Made by a program: the position numbers and the translations under genes | Origin: DASRJG01 sp032124015 | GTDB taxonomy: Bacteria > Acidobacteriota > Polarisedimenticolia > Polarisedimenticolales > DASRJG01 | Length of the DNA: 64,000 nucleotides | NCBI GenBank assembly: GCA_032124015.1 | Contig: JAQBEH010000124.1 | Coordinates: 42,415 to 106,414, forward strand | Direction: 5' to 3' | Notes under the pieces: generated by a model | Seen by the model: the letters and a program-made list of their open reading frames with translations, nothing else | Databases searched by the model: none | Told to the model about the DNA's origin: nothing | Shown: piece after piece, positions 61,474 to 64,000 of the stretch | How the letters are laid out: each line of letters begins with the position of its first letter | Position numbering within the stretch: the stretch's first letter is position 1

Positions 61474-61949
61474 TCCAACCCGCTCTTGAGAGCTTTCTTG
61501 ATCGCCTCGACGATGAAATTCTGCATCGACGGAGACTGACTCCTCACGGCGGCGTAGACGAGGCACGGCAGCTTCAGGGAAATCTGAACACCGTTCTCGT
61601 CGAGCGTTTCGAGCCACCGTTCGAACTCGCTCCACGACTTGAAGGACTGGGCCTCGATCGCGCCCTTGCGGTAGAGCTCGACGAGAAGAATCTCGTCCTT
61701 GAGCTTGAAGAGGACATCGGCCTCGGTGTACTCCGAAAAGTCGCTGTAGGCGAAGAACTTCACTTCGCCGGCCGTCTGGTCCTTCCCCTTGATCGACAAC
61801 TCCGGTGTTTTGTTGCACCGGAGCATGATGTAGTCGTCTTTTCCTTTGAAATGGAACGCAACGATGGGGTCTGTGCGAGGGGAGTTGTCGGTCGGCGTTT
61901 TGAGTGCCCGGTAGACCCGCCGGGCAACGTCCTCGATCGATCTATACAT
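61470..61949 (-). CDS. Hypothetical protein of 159 residues
   Basis: Soluble alpha/beta protein with no recognised family. YRSIEDVARRVYRALKT at the start, AFHFKGKDDYIMLRCNKTPEL in the middle and FIVEAIKKALKSGL at the end. The Lys/Glu/Ile content is higher and the GC lower than in the neighbours, hinting at a different origin. The ATG has GGAGGAG 8 bases upstream. The stop shares CTAG with the convergent gene. Confidence 0.65.
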   Translation of the reverse strand: MYRSIEDVARRVYRALKTPTDNSPRTDPIVAFHFKGKDDYIMLRCNKTPELSIKGKDQTAGEVKFFAYSDFSEYTEADVLFKLKDEILLVELYRKGAIEAQSFKSWSEFERWLETLDENGVQISLKLPCLVYAAVRSQSPSMQNFIVEAIKKALKSGLD

Positions 61950-62341
61950 CTCGAAGCTCCTCCACCATTCGTATTCGACCCAACGAATAGGCTAAGTTTA
62001 CGGTGAGACATAGAGGACCTCAAGTCCGAATTGTCGAGAGCTCTCCCGATCCGTCGCAAGCTTGGAGTCTCACCGTGAGACTTGAGTGTCGCGGGCGTGA
62101 AACGCATCAAAAGAGGAGTTATTCCGTGACTTTGGCTCGATCTCGGGTTGCCGCCGTCTCATTTCAAGATCGACGCGAGTGACCGCATTCGCTCCCTTCG
62201 AGGTCATGTCGATTGCGTCAACTCATTGCTAGTTAACAGCTTAGCGCTTCCTCTCCCACGCGAAACAGCGAAACGGCCCACCGGTTGCTCCTGGTATGGC
62301 CGGAACGCGCATGGGGCGCGAACCACTTGGGGGATGAAACG
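61950..62341. other. Intergenic region with inverted repeats before the S8 peptidase gene
   Basis: About 390 bases without a convincing gene. Left part holds several inverted repeats (see 62001-62086). The right part has an AT-richer patch around 62219-62245 (TTGCTAGTTAAC), which could hold the peptidase promoter. The 65-codon frame starting at 62148 has no support. Confidence 0.4.
62001..62086. repeat. Interleaved inverted repeats, possible operators
   Basis: CGGTGAGAC (62001-62009) recurs inverted as GTCTCACCG (62067-62075). GTCTCAC-C-GTGAGAC (62067-62081) is a perfect palindrome, and CTCAAGT (62019-62025) pairs with ACTTGAG (62080-62086). GAGAGCTCTC (62036-62045) is a further palindrome. 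They may be protein-binding sites for one or both flanking genes, or form an RNA hairpin. Confidence 0.5.
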
Positions 62342-64000
62342 ATGAAAACCATGCGACTGATCTTCGGATGCGCGGTGCTGGCAGCGATGACGCAGTCTTC
62401 TCTCTCGGCGGCGGGATCGAACCGCATCGACAAGCTCGCACCCGACCTCCGCGAATCCATGAGCCTTTCCCACGATCAGCGCGTCATCGTCACGTACGCT
62501 CCGGGCCTCGATGAGTCGGGAGTCCAGGCGCTCGTTTCGAAGAGCGGCCGATCTTCGAGGCGGCTATCCGGTTCGACGCTGCTCGGCTCTTCGCTCTCTC
62601 GACGGGAGATCGAAGCGCTCGAGACCGACGCCCGCGTGCTGAGCATCTCACCCGATCGCAAAGTCGTGGCGACGATGGACATCGCCGTCCCTACCATCGG
62701 AGCCGATCGCCTGGAGCATTACCTCGGCTATTCCGGAAAGGGAGTGACGGTCGCGGTCATCGACTCCGGACTCACCCCGAACGCGGCGGTGACGCCCTCC
62801 CGCATTCTCGCCAGCGTCGATTTCACCGGCACGAGCCGCAACACCGACGCATTCGGTCATGGAACGCACGTCGCCGGAACCATCGGCGGATCGGGCGACA
62901 AAGGCTCCGTCCGCGGCGTCGCTCCGGGAGCCGCTCTGGTCTCACTGCGGGTCCTCGACGCGAACGGTCAGGGCTATGTGAGCAACGTCATTGAAGCGAT
63001 CGACTGGACGATCGCCAACAGGCGTGCCTTCGGAATTCGCGTGTTGAACCTCTCGTTCGGCCACCCTCCCGCCGAGTCTTACCACACCGACCCGCTCGCC
63101 CATGCCGTCGAGCGCGCGTGGGCCGCCGGACTCGTCGTCGTGGCCTCCGCCGGCAACCGCGGTCGTGACGGGCACTTCACGGTCAACGCGCCCGGCAGCG
63201 ATCCCTACGTCTTGACCGTTGGGGCCATGAACGACCTGAACACCGCAGAACGCGAGGACGACATCACGACGACCTACAGCGGCAAAGGGCCTTCCTTCGG
63301 CGACCACATCCTCAAGCCCGACCTGGTCGCGCCGGGGAATCGCATCGTGTCCTCGCTCGCCCCGGGAGCGACCCTCGGCCGCCTCTATCCGGACCGGGTG
63401 ATCTCGCGAGACCGAATTGAACTGTCGGGCAGCAGCATGTCGACAGCGGTGGTTTCCGGAGCCGTGGCGATTCTCCTCCAGCGGAACCCCCGTCTCACGC
63501 CCGACCAGGTCAAGGCGATCCTGCTCTTCTCCGCCGACCACCTGACGAACGTCGACCGATTCACCGTTGGAGCGGGCTACCTCAACTTGATCCACGCGGT
63601 GGCAATGACCGGTCCGTTCCGCTCGGTTCGGTTCAACAGCGCTTCGCCGGTCGTCCACCCGAACGCCGTGGGCGGTTTCTCCCTCTCGCCGACGCCTTCG
63701 ATCCTCGAGGCCAACACCGCAACCTGGGGCGACACTGCGACCTGGGGCGACACTGCGACCTGGGGCGACACCGCAACCTGGGGCGACACCGCAACCTGGG
63801 GCGACACCGCAACCTGGGGCGACACCGCAACTTGGGGCGACACCGCAACCTGGGGCGACACCGCGACCTGGGGCGACACCGCAACTTGGGGCGACACCGC
63901 AGTTTGGGGCGACACCGCGACCTGGGGCGACACCGCAATCTGTGGCGACACCGCAACCGGGGGCGACACCGCAACCTGGGGCGACACCGCAACCTGGGGC
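62342..64000 (+). CDS. Secreted S8 subtilase with C-terminal TATWGD hexapeptide repeats, partial
   Basis: 553 codons, still open at the right edge. A signal peptide (about 1-24) and inhibitor-like propeptide (about 25-110) come first. The S8 domain has the triad D in VAVIDSGL, H in GHGTHVAGT and S in SGSSMSTAVVSG, with the oxyanion asparagine in VVASAGNRG. From residue 460 there are 16 copies of ATWGDT, two of which have Trp changed to Cys and Gly. The ATG at 62342 follows GGGGG 9 bases upstream. Such tails occur in subtilases of Acidobacteriota and related phyla; their role is not known. Confidence 0.9.
   Translation, partial: MKTMRLIFGCAVLAAMTQSSLSAAGSNRIDKLAPDLRESMSLSHDQRVIVTYAPGLDESGVQALVSKSGRSSRRLSGSTLLGSSLSRREIEALETDARVLSISPDRKVVATMDIAVPTIGADRLEHYLGYSGKGVTVAVIDSGLTPNAAVTPSRILASVDFTGTSRNTDAFGHGTHVAGTIGGSGDKGSVRGVAPGAALVSLRVLDANGQGYVSNVIEAIDWTIANRRAFGIRVLNLSFGHPPAESYHTDPLAHAVERAWAAGLVVVASAGNRGRDGHFTVNAPGSDPYVLTVGAMNDLNTAEREDDITTTYSGKGPSFGDHILKPDLVAPGNRIVSSLAPGATLGRLYPDRVISRDRIELSGSSMSTAVVSGAVAILLQRNPRLTPDQVKAILLFSADHLTNVDRFTVGAGYLNLIHAVAMTGPFRSVRFNSASPVVHPNAVGGFSLSPTPSILEANTATWGDTATWGDTATWGDTATWGDTATWGDTATWGDTATWGDTATWGDTATWGDTATWGDTAVWGDTATWGDTAICGDTATGGDTATWGDTATWG
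63719..64000 (+). repeat. 18-base tandem repeat encoding ATWGDT
   Basis: Period is exactly 18 bases and the reading frame is kept throughout. Tryptophan codons fall every 18 bases from 63725 to 63995 (16 units); unit 13 has TGT at 63941 and unit 14 GGG at 63959. The array continues beyond the window. Third-position differences (GCA/GCG, ACC/ACT, TTG variants) show that the copies have diverged. Confidence 0.95.

Noticed and set aside
62148..62345. 65-codon frame before the S8 peptidase
   Set aside because: No SD, no coding bias and it overlaps the better peptidase start.
63577..63987. Leftward frame with repeated VAVSPQ hexapeptides
   Set aside because: It is the reverse complement of the TATWGD repeat of the S8 peptidase gene, which has signal peptide and catalytic triad on the plus strand.
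63719..64000. Possible CRISPR-like array
   Set aside because: Repeats are directly adjacent, 18 bases long, in frame and without unique spacers. It is a protein-coding tandem repeat.

Overview
The window is a GC-rich, densely packed bacterial chromosome segment. No phage, plasmid, insertion sequence or CRISPR array was seen. The mix of a PEGA-domain Ser/Thr kinase, an MglA-type GTPase, SpoIIE-type phosphatases, a selenocysteine tRNA, pseudopilins and a subtilase ending in TATWGD repeats resembles Acidobacteriota or a related deep-branching phylum. That placement is inference. Genes are often coupled by 4-base ATGA or GTGA overlaps. Many lack a Shine-Dalgarno (SD) sequence and instead have an extended -10 box (TGCTAnnnT) right before the start codon.

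Regions 1-27.5 kb. Mostly housekeeping: a partial RumA/RlmD rRNA methyltransferase, aroC, nnr (NAD(P)HX repair), tsaE, guaB, an SPFH-protein pair, secA behind an S26-type peptidase, an acyl-CoA dehydrogenase with a clear terminator, a SpoIIE phosphatase, then an MBL hydrolase - rny - NicO-transporter operon. typA diverges from a TPR/metallopeptidase gene. A leftward operon carries a gamma-carbonic-anhydrase-like gene, nrnA, moaD and moaE. namZ, sppA, tRNA-Ala(GGC), tRNA-Sec (selC), an Ntn asparaginase and a CPBP protease follow.

Region 27.5-39.6 kb is the most unusual. A leftward operon encodes a GAF-SpoIIE phosphatase, a receiver protein, a fusion of an MglA-like GTPase with GAF and histidine-kinase domains, a small unannotated protein, a PAS-HisKA protein with no ATPase domain, and a STAS protein. 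It diverges from an ECF sigma/anti-sigma pair. Next to it lies a coupled operon of a Ser/Thr kinase, a TPR-propeller protein and a PEGA-PDZ protein.

Regions 39.6-64 kb. An F0-only ATP synthase operon runs into aroB, followed by an isolated nuoM, a lytic transglycosylase, an envelope operon (TPR/GspG-like lipoprotein, DUF192, degenerate zincin), a HEAT protein, pgk-tpiA-secG, tRNA-Leu(GAG), a pseudopilin, acs, a PBP1b-like synthase, HU, queE-queC, a GGDEF diguanylate cyclase, two uncharacterised proteins and a truncated S8 peptidase.

Taken together, the segment covers core metabolism, RNA modification, Sec export and cell-wall synthesis, interrupted by about 12 kb of signalling genes that appear to merge small-GTPase, phosphorelay and partner-switching logic.
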